From JALZCH01 sp036400075 (GTDB taxonomy: Bacteria > Acidobacteriota > Blastocatellia > Pyrinomonadales > Pyrinomonadaceae), in contig DASWLV010000016.1 in the NCBI GenBank assembly GCA_036400075.1, forward strand, positions 43,824 through 107,823: a DNA stretch of 64,000 nucleotides, written 5' to 3'. The notes below the pieces were generated by a model. That model ran no database searches. It was not told the DNA's origin and saw nothing but the letters and a program-made list of their open reading frames with translations. Position numbers and translations under genes: made by a program. The first letter of the stretch is position 1; each line of letters starts with the position of its first letter. This document shows, one piece after another, positions 1 through 9,248 of this stretch.

Positions 1-791
1 ACTCTGATTTGCGTTCTCATTGCGCCTTGTGTGAGAGCAAAAGTTTCCCGGCGTTCGGTAATTTGCGAAATGTGCAAATCCTCCTGTAAATCGAGCAAAT
101 CGTCGCTCGTTTGATAAGCGTCGCCGAGCAATTCGGCGAAACGCGAGAGCGCATTTAACTGATTTTCATTTGCCCCTGAAAGAATCGCGCCCAAACTCAG
201 CGCCATGCGCATCAACGCCGACGTTTTCAAATTTCTGAGCGATTCAAATTTTTCCGGCGCAACAGCGTCTGACTTAGCGGCTGCCAAATCAATTGATTGC
301 CCGCCGACCATTCCCGCCGCCCCGATGCATTCGGTTAATTCTCGATGCGCTTTGATTGCCGCCGTCGCGCACATCGTACAATCGTTTTTCATTCCGGCGA
401 AAACCAGATTATACGAAGCATTGAGCAAAGCGAGCGCGACTAAAACAGCGTTTCCTTCGCCGAATTTTCGGTGCAGACAAGATTTGCCGCGCCGTTCATC
501 GGCGTCGTCCATACACGGCAAATCGTCGAAAATCAAAGAGCTGGTGTGAACAAATTCGACCGCGGCGGCGGCTGGCAAAACCTTTTCACTCGCCCCGCCG
601 ACCAATTCGGCAGCCAGAAGAGTTAAGACCGGACGCAGACGTTTACCGCCTGGAAACATCGCGTAAACGAGAGCTTCGTTAAAATCCGTTCCAAGCGCGG
701 CGGGCGCAAGCGGCAGATTTTCACGTAAAGATATTTCTATTTCCGGTTTGGCTTTCTCAACATAAAGCCATAAATCACCATATTTGTTCAT
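1..791 (-). CDS. Polyprenyl (farnesyl/geranylgeranyl) diphosphate synthase, partial
   Basis: Short-chain trans-prenyltransferase that condenses isopentenyl diphosphate with allylic diphosphates in the cytoplasm, feeding quinone, carotenoid or undecaprenyl synthesis. Translating the minus strand from the ATG at 791 gives GGKRLRP near residue 51, then the first aspartate-rich motif DDLPCMDD (the DDxxxxD form typical of bacterial FPP/GGPP synthases), and a second aspartate-rich region (SDDLLD) close to the window edge. About 263 codons are visible. The C-terminus lies outside the window, so the gene is truncated only by the window. The family is clear from the motifs. FPP versus GGPP specificity cannot be settled here. 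Confidence 0.9.
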   Translation of the reverse strand, partial: MNKYGDLWLYVEKAKPEIEISLRENLPLAPAALGTDFNEALVYAMFPGGKRLRPVLTLLAAELVGGASEKVLPAAAAVEFVHTSSLIFDDLPCMDDADERRGKSCLHRKFGEGNAVLVALALLNASYNLVFAGMKNDCTMCATAAIKAHRELTECIGAAGMVGGQSIDLAAAKSDAVAPEKFESLRNLKTSALMRMALSLGAILSGANENQLNALSRFAELLGDAYQTSDDLLDLQEDLHISQITERRETFALTQGAMRTQIR

Positions 792-828
792 AAAACCCCT
801 TGTTCTTTTTGCTTTTTATTTTAAACTT

Positions 829-1179
829 TCACTGTTTTGCCTCCGCCTTTTGCGAAACAACCTGTCTGTAAAATTCAAATGCGCGATCCGCCAATTCAGT
901 TTGCACCGTTATGTGAAACGGGTGTTTGGCTCTGAACGACGGCAAACGCTGTATTTTTGCTCCGAGATTTTCCAATTCGTGCGCGATTTGCTCGTCAGGC
1001 AATTCTTCCGTTTCAAATTGTTCCGCCGCGCGGCGAAAAGCTCCGCGCAGGCGGTCGAGCGGCAATTCTCTTTCGGCTAAAACTTTCCGGCGCGCTTGAA
1101 ATTCGCCAAGCGCATAAAGTACGAGACGCGCCGCGTCAACGGTTTTAGTCGGAACATCGAAAAGCGACGGTTGATTCAT
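829..1179 (-). CDS. Conserved hypothetical protein
   Basis: A 116-residue charged, mostly helical protein with no signal peptide or membrane segment, beginning MNQPSLFDVPTKTVDAARL. Its start overlaps the stop of the upstream Uma2 gene by four bases (ATGA), so the two are probably translationally coupled. I do not recognise a domain. The coding pattern matches neighbouring genes and the coupling supports a real gene. It lies 37 bases upstream of the polyprenyl synthetase and may share its transcript. Confidence 0.6.
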   Translation of the reverse strand: MNQPSLFDVPTKTVDAARLVLYALGEFQARRKVLAERELPLDRLRGAFRRAAEQFETEELPDEQIAHELENLGAKIQRLPSFRAKHPFHITVQTELADRAFEFYRQVVSQKAEAKQ

Positions 1180-1784
1180 TTGATAATCGAGTCGTCAAAA
1201 AACGGTCTTTCCGTAAATTCGACTTCGCGGTAAATCTCGCTGAGCTTAATTTCACACGGAGCAAACCGGAGCGCAACGGCTTCTTCCAAACCGTTGTACT
1301 CAGTGTGATTCCAAAATCTCTCGCCTTGTTTGATAAATTGCGAAACGTGCGGTCGGTGCTGCGCTACGAGCAAATACTCGGTAAAGCTTTCGATTGATTT
1401 GTAATAAGAAAATTTGTCGCCGCGGTCAAAACCTTCGGTCGAGTCCGACAAGACCTCTACAATCAATTGCGGATTTGTCAAAAGCTCAAGATTGCCCGTT
1501 TTCTTGATTTCAGGTCTGCCGCACAAAGCGGTCACATCAGGGTAGCGATACGGCGGATAATCGGGCACAAAAATCCGCATATCAGAAGGAAAAACTCTAC
1601 ATCCGTGTTTTTCGAGACGTTCGTCGAGACGCCGCAGAAAGTTTTTAACAATCGTGTTATGAGCCAGACTCGCGCCGCTCATCGTCCAGACGTTTCCGTC
1701 CCAATACTCGAATTTTTCTTCCGATTTTTCGTCAAGCTCCAGATATTCTTCGAGCGTATATTTTTGTTTGGGCTGGGCAATCAT
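1176..1784 (-). CDS. Uma2 family (DUF820) PD-(D/E)XK nuclease-like protein
   Basis: A 202-residue protein with the Uma2/DUF820 layout: an N-terminal YTLEEYLELDEKSEEKFEYWDG segment in which E and D residues lead into the fold, then RYPDVTALCG (the family's PDV), LIVEVLSDSTEGFDRGDKF (the E-V-LS-ST-DR-KF core) and the Y-x-EYLLV strand. This family is common in cyanobacteria and Acidobacteriota, often in many copies. It has a restriction-nuclease-like fold, but its role is unproven. First gene of a probable two-gene unit with the overlapping hypothetical gene downstream. Confidence 0.85.
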   Translation of the reverse strand: MIAQPKQKYTLEEYLELDEKSEEKFEYWDGNVWTMSGASLAHNTIVKNFLRRLDERLEKHGCRVFPSDMRIFVPDYPPYRYPDVTALCGRPEIKKTGNLELLTNPQLIVEVLSDSTEGFDRGDKFSYYKSIESFTEYLLVAQHRPHVSQFIKQGERFWNHTEYNGLEEAVALRFAPCEIKLSEIYREVEFTERPFFDDSIIK

Positions 1785-1795
1785 CGTCTTTAAAC

Positions 1796-2446
1796 TTACT
1801 TGTTCGGTTGTTTTTCACGGTTTTGGGGTTTGCCGTCGGCACCGTACAAAATTCTGTCGCGTGTTATTTGCTCCTTTGGCGTTTCCGGTTTGGTTTCAGC
1901 GGCGGCTTTGATCCCGGTTTTAGGCGGATTTATCGGTTCGGTTTGTGGCGCGGCGGCGTTTGGCGTGTTTTGCGATTTGGGTTTCAGGGCTTCTTCTTCA
2001 AACGGATCGAGCCGCGAGAAAATATAGAAAACTTCGCGGTTGCGGACGCTGCCTAAAAATCGGTAAGAGTCGTAGATTTCTCCGGCTTTTAAAGTTGCCG
2101 GTTTCGGCACGTTTTCGGAAAAAAGCAGATGAAACTCGCGTTCGACGATTGCTTCCATCTCCGGCACGTAATCAACCTCGGATTCGCTGGCGAGCTTGAT
2201 GGCAAACTGACGCAGCGCGGTAACGCGGTTAAAGTTATGTCGAATATATTCCGGGCTAACCTCGCGCTGGCTTTCGCGCGCATCGGTGACTGTTAATTCG
2301 GTTTCAAGATAATCGAGATAGGCTTGGACATTCGGACCGAATTTTTTCTGAATTTGTTTTTTCGGTTTCGGCGTTTGCGCAGGCGCGATTAAAGCCGCAG
2401 TCAACAGCAAAACAAAGACAACCAAAATTTTCGACACTAATCGCAT
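1796..2446 (-). CDS. Secreted hypothetical protein
   Basis: I place the start at the ATG at 2446, because the protein then begins MRLVSKILVVFVLLLTAALI followed by APAQ, a good signal peptide. The longer TTG-initiated reading would bury it. The roughly 216-residue product has a basic segment after the signal and a central part with paired aromatic/acidic residues (EREFHLLFSEN, YRFLGSVRNREVFYIFSR). A proline-, alanine- and lysine-rich tail ends it. No family is recognised. Probably a periplasmic or exported protein of unknown function. Confidence 0.6.
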   Translation of the reverse strand: MRLVSKILVVFVLLLTAALIAPAQTPKPKKQIQKKFGPNVQAYLDYLETELTVTDARESQREVSPEYIRHNFNRVTALRQFAIKLASESEVDYVPEMEAIVEREFHLLFSENVPKPATLKAGEIYDSYRFLGSVRNREVFYIFSRLDPFEEEALKPKSQNTPNAAAPQTEPINPPKTGIKAAAETKPETPKEQITRDRILYGADGKPQNREKQPNK

Positions 2447-2572
2447 AACGTCCGAAGAGCTTTTAAATAAAACGGTTTCGTCTTCCAAGTTTAGCACAAA
2501 TCCAGTCGGCACTTGCAAAGAGATTTTGCAGTCGCGGCGGCGTAAATGCTACATTTGCGAACGGTTCAAGCA

Positions 2573-3841
2573 ATGAACGAGAAGAATAAAAAATGGCGCG
2601 TCGGATTGGGAGTTGCGGGCGGAATCGCGGCTTACAAAGCGGTTGAGGTTTTGCGCGGGATGCAAAAAGCCGGATGCGAAGTGCAGGTAGCGATGACGCG
2701 CCACGCGACCGAATTCGTTCAGCCTTTAACTTTCCGCGCTCTGACCGAAAAATACGTTTTAGTTGATGATTACGCGCCCGAAAATCCTGACCCAATTGCG
2801 CACATCAATTTTTCGCAAAACATTGATTTGCTTTTAATCGCGCCCGCCACCGCCAATATCATCGCCAAATTTGCCAACGGAATTGCCGACGATTTTCTTT
2901 CAACGGCTTATCTCGCCGCGACCGCGCCGGTTTTAATCGCTCCGGCAATGAATACGCAAATGCTGCTGCATCCGGCAACGCAGCGCAATTTAGAACAACT
3001 GCGGCTTGATGGCGTACATTTTGTCGAACCGGACACGGGCGAAATGGCTTGCAAAACCGTCGGACCCGGACGTTTGAGCGAACCGGATGTGATTGTTCGG
3101 CGCGCTTTGGAAATTTTAGAAGAGGAGAAAAGGAGAAGAGGAGAAAAGGAGAAAATTTCCGAAGCCCGAACCCCAAAGACCGAAGACCTTAAATCCGAAA
3201 GGATTTTAATAACCGCCGGAGCGACGCGCGAGGAAATTGATCCGGTGCGTTTCATCTCAAATTATTCGAGCGGGAAAATGGGCGCCGCGCTGGCGACGGC
3301 GTCACGCGAAAGAGGCGCGGAAGTTGTTTTGGTTGCGGGAACTGTCAGCGTTGAATTGCCCGAAAACGTAAAAGTCGTGAGAGGCGTTTCAGCCGAAGAA
3401 ATGCACCGGGCGGTTTTGAGCGAAATTGAAAATGCGACGGTTTTTATTGCGGCTGCGGCAGTTGCCGATTATCGTCCGAAAAAACGCGCGACTGAGAAAA
3501 TCAAAAAGAAAAATGCTGACTTTATTCTCGAACTCGAAAAAACGCCTGATATTTTGGCGGATGTTTCGGCAAAGCGCGGCGAGAATTTGCTGGTCGTCGG
3601 ATTTGCCGCCGAAACCGAAAATGTTTTGGAACACGCCGGGCAAAAATTGATTGCGAAAAATTTGGATTTAATTGTCGCCAACGATGTTTCGCGCTCCGAT
3701 TCCGGTTTCGGCGCGGACGCAAACCAAATCACGATTTTATCGAAAAACGGAACAAAACCGCTGGCTCTGCCGCTCGTTTCAAAGTACGAAGCCGCACACA
3801 AAATACTCGATGAAGTGATAAAATTGCGACGGAAACGATAG
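2573..3841 (+). CDS. coaBC: Bifunctional phosphopantothenoylcysteine decarboxylase / phosphopantothenate-cysteine ligase
   Basis: Catalyses two consecutive steps of coenzyme A synthesis in the cytoplasm. The N-terminal flavoprotein (CoaC) half shows GVAGGIAAYKA, the catalytic-type HINFSQ segment, the APAMN motif and MACKTVGPGR. The C-terminal CoaB half shows ILITAGATREEIDPVRFISN and the KK..K region. I prefer the ATG at 2573 (MNEKNKKW), which fits the family's usual N-terminus. An in-frame ATG lies nine codons upstream, and neither has a clear ribosome-binding site. The interdomain linker carries a perfect 16-bp tandem duplication (3121-3152) coding for E/R/K-rich residues. The gene ends three bases before the downstream uracil-DNA glycosylase gene, suggesting an operon. 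Confidence 0.95.
   Translation: MNEKNKKWRVGLGVAGGIAAYKAVEVLRGMQKAGCEVQVAMTRHATEFVQPLTFRALTEKYVLVDDYAPENPDPIAHINFSQNIDLLLIAPATANIIAKFANGIADDFLSTAYLAATAPVLIAPAMNTQMLLHPATQRNLEQLRLDGVHFVEPDTGEMACKTVGPGRLSEPDVIVRRALEILEEEKRRRGEKEKISEARTPKTEDLKSERILITAGATREEIDPVRFISNYSSGKMGAALATASRERGAEVVLVAGTVSVELPENVKVVRGVSAEEMHRAVLSEIENATVFIAAAAVADYRPKKRATEKIKKKNADFILELEKTPDILADVSAKRGENLLVVGFAAETENVLEHAGQKLIAKNLDLIVANDVSRSDSGFGADANQITILSKNGTKPLALPLVSKYEAAHKILDEVIKLRRKR
3121..3152 (+). repeat. 16-bp tandem duplication in coaBC linker
   Basis: The purine-rich unit AGAGGAGAAAAGGAGA occurs twice back to back, followed by a partial third run. It encodes a charged linker between the CoaC and CoaB domains. Because the unit is not a multiple of three, gain or loss of one copy would shift the reading frame. 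Confidence 0.85.
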
Positions 3842-3844
3842 TTT

Positions 3845-4870
3845 ATGGCTGAAAGCCTGCGCGAAGATTTTTTGGAATTGCTTGCGGACGTGCGCGAGCA
3901 TTTAGCGTTTGCGCAAGAATTGGGCGTTGCAGGATTGGAAACCGATTTTATCGCGGAAAAAACGGAAGAAACACAGCCTCAGATTTTAAGAACCGCGCCG
4001 CCCGCTTTTCAGGCTTATGTGCCGCCCGTGAACAAAACCGCGCCGCCGAAACCTGTTGCTGCGCCCCAAACAAAGCCGCTGCCTCGTTTAAATTCTTTCC
4101 GCGATAAATTGGAAGCGACAAAATTGTCAAAAATCTCGCCGTCGGTTGCAGCGTGCGAGGAGGAATCGAACGCGCCGGAAATTCTAAAAAAAATTGCAGA
4201 GCCAATAAATGTCGCGCCGCCGCAGAATTTTGCAAAAAAATCAGAGGAAACAAAAATGGAAGGTTCACTTTTTGGCGATCTGACGCCGGAATCGGCAACG
4301 CTCCCGGAATCGAACGAAACCGTCGAAGAAATCCGCGCCGACATCGGCGATTGCGTGCGCTGCCCGCTTTATCAGGGCAGAACGAAAATCGTCCATACGG
4401 AAGGCAATTGGACGGGGCGCATTCTGTTTGTCGGCGAAGCGCCCGGAGCGAACGAAGACGCCGAAGGACGCCCCTTTGTCGGGCGCGCCGGACAGCTTTT
4501 GACCAAAATCATCGAAGCCATCGGTTTAAAACGCGAAGAAGTTTTAATCGGCAACGTCAACCGCTGCCGCCCGCCGCAAAACCGCACTCCGACGATTCAG
4601 GAAGCCAGAACCTGCCGCCAATTTTTAATGCGCGAAATCTCTATCGCGCGCCCCGAAATCATCGTCGTAATGGGCAACACGGCGACGCAGAATCTGCTCG
4701 ACACGAAAGAAGGAATCACCAAAATTCGCGGAAAATTTCAGGATTATTACGGCATTAAAGTAATGCCGACTTTTCACCCGGCTTATCTTTTACGTGACCC
4801 TTCAAAAAAACGCGAAACTTGGGAAGATATGAAAAAAGTGCGCGACGAATTGGCGAAAACTGGCAAATGA
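3845..4870 (+). CDS. Uracil-DNA glycosylase, family 4 (4Fe-4S type)
   Basis: Removes uracil from DNA to start base excision repair. The catalytic domain occupies about residues 160-341. It has the cluster ligand pair C170-x2-C173 (CVRCPLY), motif A GEAPG, two more cysteines in NVNRCRPP and ARTCRQF, and motif B HPAYLLRDPSKK. This full set of four cysteines is what the family 4 iron-sulfur enzymes use. The first roughly 150 residues are a proline/lysine-rich extension not needed for catalysis, longer than in many homologues. The gene starts three bases after coaBC. A paralogue lacking the cysteines lies at 7346. Confidence 0.92.
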   Translation: MAESLREDFLELLADVREHLAFAQELGVAGLETDFIAEKTEETQPQILRTAPPAFQAYVPPVNKTAPPKPVAAPQTKPLPRLNSFRDKLEATKLSKISPSVAACEEESNAPEILKKIAEPINVAPPQNFAKKSEETKMEGSLFGDLTPESATLPESNETVEEIRADIGDCVRCPLYQGRTKIVHTEGNWTGRILFVGEAPGANEDAEGRPFVGRAGQLLTKIIEAIGLKREEVLIGNVNRCRPPQNRTPTIQEARTCRQFLMREISIARPEIIVVMGNTATQNLLDTKEGITKIRGKFQDYYGIKVMPTFHPAYLLRDPSKKRETWEDMKKVRDELAKTGK

Positions 4871-5159
4871 TTTTCATTGCCGAGGTGTAGATGCCTGAAA
4901 AGAATTTGAGAAAAAGAATAAAAATATTTAGTTCCTTTTCTCAGTATCCCGGCGGTTCAATCTTTTGTTATATGCAGCCTATCTTGATAAAGAAACCGGC
5001 TCCTTCGTTAAATCAAGGGTTACTTAGTAGAAAAAACATTGCTTTCAGCATTTTTCTCTGTTATAACTGCGGCACATTTTCACGCTTGAAGTAACGCAAA
5101 GTAGAAGAACACCTGTCGTTTTTGAGTCATTAAACTTTTTATCTCATCAGGCGAGATTT

Positions 5160-7193
5160 ATGAAAATTTTTGGCTTTCCTTATTTTTCAATAGCAAAAGT
5201 GATTTTTGTTATCACATTATTTCCGCTTTTTACGGGTATTGTAAGGGCAAAAGCGGTTTCTGATAATTCTTTTGGAAACAAAGGAGTTGCGGCGATAGGT
5301 GTAGAACAAGGCTGGGGGAGAGCAAGCATAATTCAGCCGGACGGCAAAATTGTTGTTGTTGGAGGCGTTTCGAGGCAGGAAACTGGAATAGATGGTTTAA
5401 TTGTTCGACTGAATGTCAATGGCAGCTTAGACACCGCGTTCGGCACTGGCGGCAAAGTTTATGCGGCTATTTCTAATTTTGATGACTATTTTCAATCCGC
5501 CGCTTTAACGAATGAAGGAAAAATTGTTGTCGCCGGAAAAATTCAGCGTATCGGAGATTCAACAAACAGTGATTTTCTCGTCGCCCGTTTTAATTCCAAC
5601 GGAACTCTAGACACTTCTTTCGGGGGAAGCGGATTTCTCACGATTAATCAATCAACGTTTGACTCTTTCAACAGCATTGCAGTTCAGTCGGACGGTAAAA
5701 TTGTCGCAGCCGGTTATACATCGCAAAATAACGGTGAAATCGCGATTTTTCGGTTTAACCCAAACGGCAGTCTCGATAGCAGCTTTAGAGGCGGTTTTGT
5801 TTATCTGAACTATAATGACGTGACTGATGAATCGGCATTTGCTGTTTCAATTGTTCAAAACGACAGAATCTTAATCGGCGGCACACAGAAACGACCGTTT
5901 CCGCCTCCCGGCGCGGATTTTTACGAAAGCATTTTAGTCGGACTGTTGCCGACCGGAGAAATTGCGCCGGATTTTGGCAGCTCCGGCAAAGTTACTTTAC
6001 CGCCCTCACCATTTATGTCGTTCGTTGGCGGTTTTGATATGGCGGTTTTGCCCGACGGCAGGATTATGGTTACCGGCAATGGCGGAACTCATCGTCTTTC
6101 GAGCAACGGACAGATTGACGATAGATTGGCGGGCGGCGCAGGCGAGTTAATAGCCGTTCGTAACGATGGTTCTTTTGTGATGTCCGGCAGTTATTTAACC
6201 GGAAATACGATTTACGTTAACGCCCAGGGAAGATTTGTCGGCAGAAGCGGCGGCGAGTATCCATCGGATATTGCGGTACAGCAGGATGGCAAATTCATTT
6301 TTGTTCGCGGGATAAACGGAAATATTTTGGTCGAGCGGTATGTTGGATTTAATTCCGTCGGAACTCATTTCGCCGATTTTGACGGCGACGACATAACCGA
6401 TTTTGCCGTCGTGAGACAGAACAATAATACTTTTTATTATTTGGGCAGTGGAAACCAATACGCATACTCGTTTCGCCCGCAAACGCCAATTGGCAAATTT
6501 ATGCCCAAACCTTACCAAGAAGGGTATTACAGCTATTTCTATTGGTGGAACGCCGCACCGTCGCCGGATTCTCCCGGTTATTTTAATTTAAGAGGAAGCG
6601 GCTTTAACAACGGAACTCGATTTCACTGGGGCTTGACGGGCGATATACCTGTCAGCGGAGATTTCGACGGCAATTATGATCCCGATTTTGCGGTTTTTCG
6701 TCCGTCAAACGGAACTTGGTATTTCACTTGTTTATATTGTGTTTCTCGTGCAATTCAATTTGGTATGAATGGAGATGTTCCTGTTCCGGCAGATTACGAC
6801 TTTGATGGAATTACTGACATAGCCGTTTATCGTCCCTCAAATGGCTTTTGGTATGTCCTGCGCTCCTCTGACGGAGGTATGACGAGTTTTCAATGGGGAA
6901 TTTCAACTGACATTCCCTTGATCGGGGATTTTGATGGTGACGGTTGGGCGGATTTCGCAGTCTATCGTCCATCAAGCGGAATTTGGTATTTGCTCAACTC
7001 GACTGAAGGATTTCGAGCTGTGCAGTGGGGAATTTCGAGTGATGAACCGGTTCCCGGAGATTACGACGGCGATGGGCGACATGATATTGCGGTTTTCCGC
7101 AACGGTATTTGGTATTTGCTTCAAAGCAGAGACGGTTTTCGTGCGATTCACTGGGGGATGAATGGTGATGTTCCTGTTTCCGCTCGATATTAG
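5160..7193 (+). CDS. Secreted delta-60 repeat / FG-GAP (VCBS-like) repeat protein
   Basis: A 677-residue exported protein with an N-terminal hydrophobic signal ending near RAKA. Residues of about 35-370 hold delta-60-type repeats built around QPDGKIVVVGG, QSDGKIVAAGY and LDTSFG. From about residue 400 to the end there are FG-GAP/VCBS-type repeats with the calcium-loop patterns DFDGDDITDFAV, DYDFDGITDIAVYRPS and DFDGDGWADFAVYRPS, each followed by GIWY...QWG. These should form a beta-propeller-like C-terminal domain. This architecture is abundant in Blastocatellia. It is probably extracellular or surface-bound, with no enzymatic motif visible. Confidence 0.85.
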   Translation: MKIFGFPYFSIAKVIFVITLFPLFTGIVRAKAVSDNSFGNKGVAAIGVEQGWGRASIIQPDGKIVVVGGVSRQETGIDGLIVRLNVNGSLDTAFGTGGKVYAAISNFDDYFQSAALTNEGKIVVAGKIQRIGDSTNSDFLVARFNSNGTLDTSFGGSGFLTINQSTFDSFNSIAVQSDGKIVAAGYTSQNNGEIAIFRFNPNGSLDSSFRGGFVYLNYNDVTDESAFAVSIVQNDRILIGGTQKRPFPPPGADFYESILVGLLPTGEIAPDFGSSGKVTLPPSPFMSFVGGFDMAVLPDGRIMVTGNGGTHRLSSNGQIDDRLAGGAGELIAVRNDGSFVMSGSYLTGNTIYVNAQGRFVGRSGGEYPSDIAVQQDGKFIFVRGINGNILVERYVGFNSVGTHFADFDGDDITDFAVVRQNNNTFYYLGSGNQYAYSFRPQTPIGKFMPKPYQEGYYSYFYWWNAAPSPDSPGYFNLRGSGFNNGTRFHWGLTGDIPVSGDFDGNYDPDFAVFRPSNGTWYFTCLYCVSRAIQFGMNGDVPVPADYDFDGITDIAVYRPSNGFWYVLRSSDGGMTSFQWGISTDIPLIGDFDGDGWADFAVYRPSSGIWYLLNSTEGFRAVQWGISSDEPVPGDYDGDGRHDIAVFRNGIWYLLQSRDGFRAIHWGMNGDVPVSARY

Positions 7194-7345
7194 GTTTGCA
7201 GTTTAATTTGATTACTCTTAAAGAAAAAGAAATTAGCCGCTTGGATAAGAACCCACAACCGAAGGAGAAAGGCGGAAAGAAATAATTTTTTGAGTCGTTA
7301 ATAGCTTATCGCTAGCTTGTTTCTGCTAGCTTCAAATTCAGCCTT

Positions 7346-7939
7346 ATGCAAAATTTTTTGTTTGCCGATGAAGAAACGCAGCCGACGGAAACGCTTGATG
7401 AGGTGAATCAGGAATTGCTCGAAAAGGCGAAAGCGATTCCGGCTTTGCAGAGTCGAATGTTTATTTTCGGCGAAGGTTCGGCTGGTTTGCGCGTTGCGGT
7501 TGTCGGCGAATCGCCGGGTGCGCCGGATGCTGCGAGCGGGCGTCCGTTTATGGGACCGGCGGGCGAAATGCTGGTGAAAATTTTGAACTCTATTGGGTTG
7601 AAGCGCGAAGATTGTTATCTGACAAACACCGTCAAATATATTTCCGCCGGAGACGAGCTGACACCTGACATTTTAAACTTTTTCATTCCGTATCTGCATC
7701 GAGAACTCGCCGTTGTTCGCCCGGAAATAATAATCGCGTTCGGCGCGACTCCGACCAAAGCTCTTTTGAACACGAAAAAACCGATTTCGCAAATGCGCGG
7801 CGAATTTCACGATTACGGCGGTTTTGCACGAATAATGCCGACTTTTAATCCGGCTTATTTGCTACGCGATCCGACGAAAAAACGCGAAGTCTGGGAAGAT
7901 ATGAAAAAAATCCGCAATGAGCTATCTGCTTCAAAATAA
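7346..7939 (+). CDS. Uracil-DNA glycosylase superfamily protein lacking Fe-S ligands
   Basis: A 197-residue relative of the family 4 glycosylase at 3845. The alignment is obvious: VVGESPGAPDAASGRPFMGP against motif A, PTFNPAYLLRDPTKKREVWEDM against motif B, and an almost identical C-terminus. However, the CxxC pair and the other two cluster cysteines are absent (the only cysteine is in EDCYLTN), and the motif B histidine is replaced by asparagine (NPA instead of HPA). It may bind DNA or act on another lesion. A classical family 4 activity is not assured. Confidence 0.8.
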   Translation: MQNFLFADEETQPTETLDEVNQELLEKAKAIPALQSRMFIFGEGSAGLRVAVVGESPGAPDAASGRPFMGPAGEMLVKILNSIGLKREDCYLTNTVKYISAGDELTPDILNFFIPYLHRELAVVRPEIIIAFGATPTKALLNTKKPISQMRGEFHDYGGFARIMPTFNPAYLLRDPTKKREVWEDMKKIRNELSASK

Positions 7940-8287
7940 ATTCTTTCAATGCGTTTTGACTGATTGAACGCCCCGCCCTAAAAACTGCTTTGACCGATTT
8001 TTTGCAAAATTGGTCGGTCAATTTTGCAAATTCGGTCGTTATGAATATTTCTCTGGAATAGAAAATAAAAATAAAGTCGCAGTAAGCGCTTTATCGAACA
8101 ACTAAGTTGCAAAGCTCATTGGAATTAGCTCGATTCCTGCAATTTTAAAAGCGCCCGAATCACAGTCGAACTGTATTTAAACAAGCGTCAGCGAACTCAA
8201 ATTATTACCGCTGCGTTCGGTTGGAAGTGTATTTAATGGCGCATAACCAAAATCTCTCTAACTAATCTCAGTTAAAAGGGCAAATAA
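7940..8287. other. Intergenic region, no gene seen
   Basis: Holds an imperfect repeat around TTGGTCGGTCAATTTTGCAA near 8010-8035, but no convincing coding sequence or RNA gene. The 3' end presumably carries the promoter and leader of the secreted protein at 8288. AAAAGGGCAAATAA just before that ATG could serve as a weak ribosome-binding site. Confidence 0.5.
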
Positions 8288-9124
8288 ATGAATCTCATTG
8301 AAAGAAAAAATTCCGTACAAGTTAGTGCAATCCGATTTTTCGCTTTGGTAATCTGCATCGCCGCAATGACAGTCAATTCGACGGCACAAAAGCTCATCAA
8401 TTTGACAACGATTCAGGACGCATCTCAGCAAATATCCGCTCCGACGCTGATTCAGAATCCAAGCGGCAACGGTAATATTACCTGTAAAGAATTAAATGAT
8501 TCCAGCGATTATATGTTCGCCCATATTCTAATGGATAACGAATTAAAACTTGATTTTAATCCGCCGGCGGGAACTTCGTCTTACCCTTTTATAAACAGCA
8601 ACGGCGGCAATCAGCAAGTGTCACCGACTTTAGCGCAAAATCCTTATAGCTCGGTTACAATAAAAAGAACCGGCAACTCTTTTGATTTTACTTCCGACAA
8701 AATGATAACCGCCGTTATAGTCAAAGGCGGCTCTATCGAAAATGGCGGCGGAGTCAATGTTTACGCTTATCCGATTGGAACACAAATGGGCAGCGGATTG
8801 ACGACAATCAACTCTCAATTCGGCATCAGCCACATCAGTTTTTGCTTCCAATCGCAAACTGCGCCAACCGCAGCCGAGGTGACAGTCGCCGGACGTGTAA
8901 TGAACGGCAAGCGCGGAATCGGCAACGCGCAAGTTTATCTGACCGATCAAAACGGTGAAACGAAAACGGCTCATACCAACAGCCTGGGCTATTATCAATT
9001 TTTAGAAGTCGGTGTCGGAAAAACTTATACCATCAATATTCTTAGCAAACGCTATTTGTTCTCGCCAAAGGTAATCACCGTCAACGAAAAGCTTGCAGAG
9101 CTAAACTTTAATGCCGAACAGTAA
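8288..9124 (+). CDS. Secreted protein with C-terminal carboxypeptidase-regulatory-like domain
   Basis: 278 residues. The signal peptide covers about 1-34 (ending NSTAQ). The middle portion is Ser/Thr/Asn-rich and beta-like. Residues of about 197-278 form a carboxypeptidase regulatory-like (transthyretin-like) domain beginning VTVAGRVMNGKRGIGNAQV and including TNSLGYYQF. The same domain, with closely matching sequence, ends the GH44 enzyme at 35998, so it is likely a shared surface or secretion-associated module in this organism. The function of the N-terminal part is not recognised. A strong terminator follows. Confidence 0.75.
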   Translation: MNLIERKNSVQVSAIRFFALVICIAAMTVNSTAQKLINLTTIQDASQQISAPTLIQNPSGNGNITCKELNDSSDYMFAHILMDNELKLDFNPPAGTSSYPFINSNGGNQQVSPTLAQNPYSSVTIKRTGNSFDFTSDKMITAVIVKGGSIENGGGVNVYAYPIGTQMGSGLTTINSQFGISHISFCFQSQTAPTAAEVTVAGRVMNGKRGIGNAQVYLTDQNGETKTAHTNSLGYYQFLEVGVGKTYTINILSKRYLFSPKVITVNEKLAELNFNAEQ

Positions 9125-9148
9125 AATTTGTTACCCAATAAAACGCTG

Positions 9149-9184
9149 AGCCGATTCAAAATGGTTTTTTGAATCGGCTTTTTC
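9149..9184 (+). terminator. Rho-independent terminator
   Basis: Stem AGCCGATTCAAAA pairs with TTTTGAATCGGCT across a short loop and is followed by TTTTT. Placed 24 bases after the stop of the secreted protein gene. Confidence 0.85.
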
Positions 9185-9248
9185 TTGTGTCCAGACTTGC
9201 CGCGCAGTTTGGCTTTAGCTATCTTTGGCATTTGATTTGATACGCTCA

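Noticed and set aside
784..1148. Plus-strand open frames opposite the polyprenyl synthetase and hypothetical genes
   Set aside because: They are reverse-strand shadows of good minus-strand genes, with arginine- and phenylalanine-rich compositions.
4891..5094. Possible 67-residue ORF between the UDG gene and the FG-GAP protein
   Set aside because: No ribosome-binding site, no recognisable domain, and composition like non-coding sequence. Treated as intergenic.
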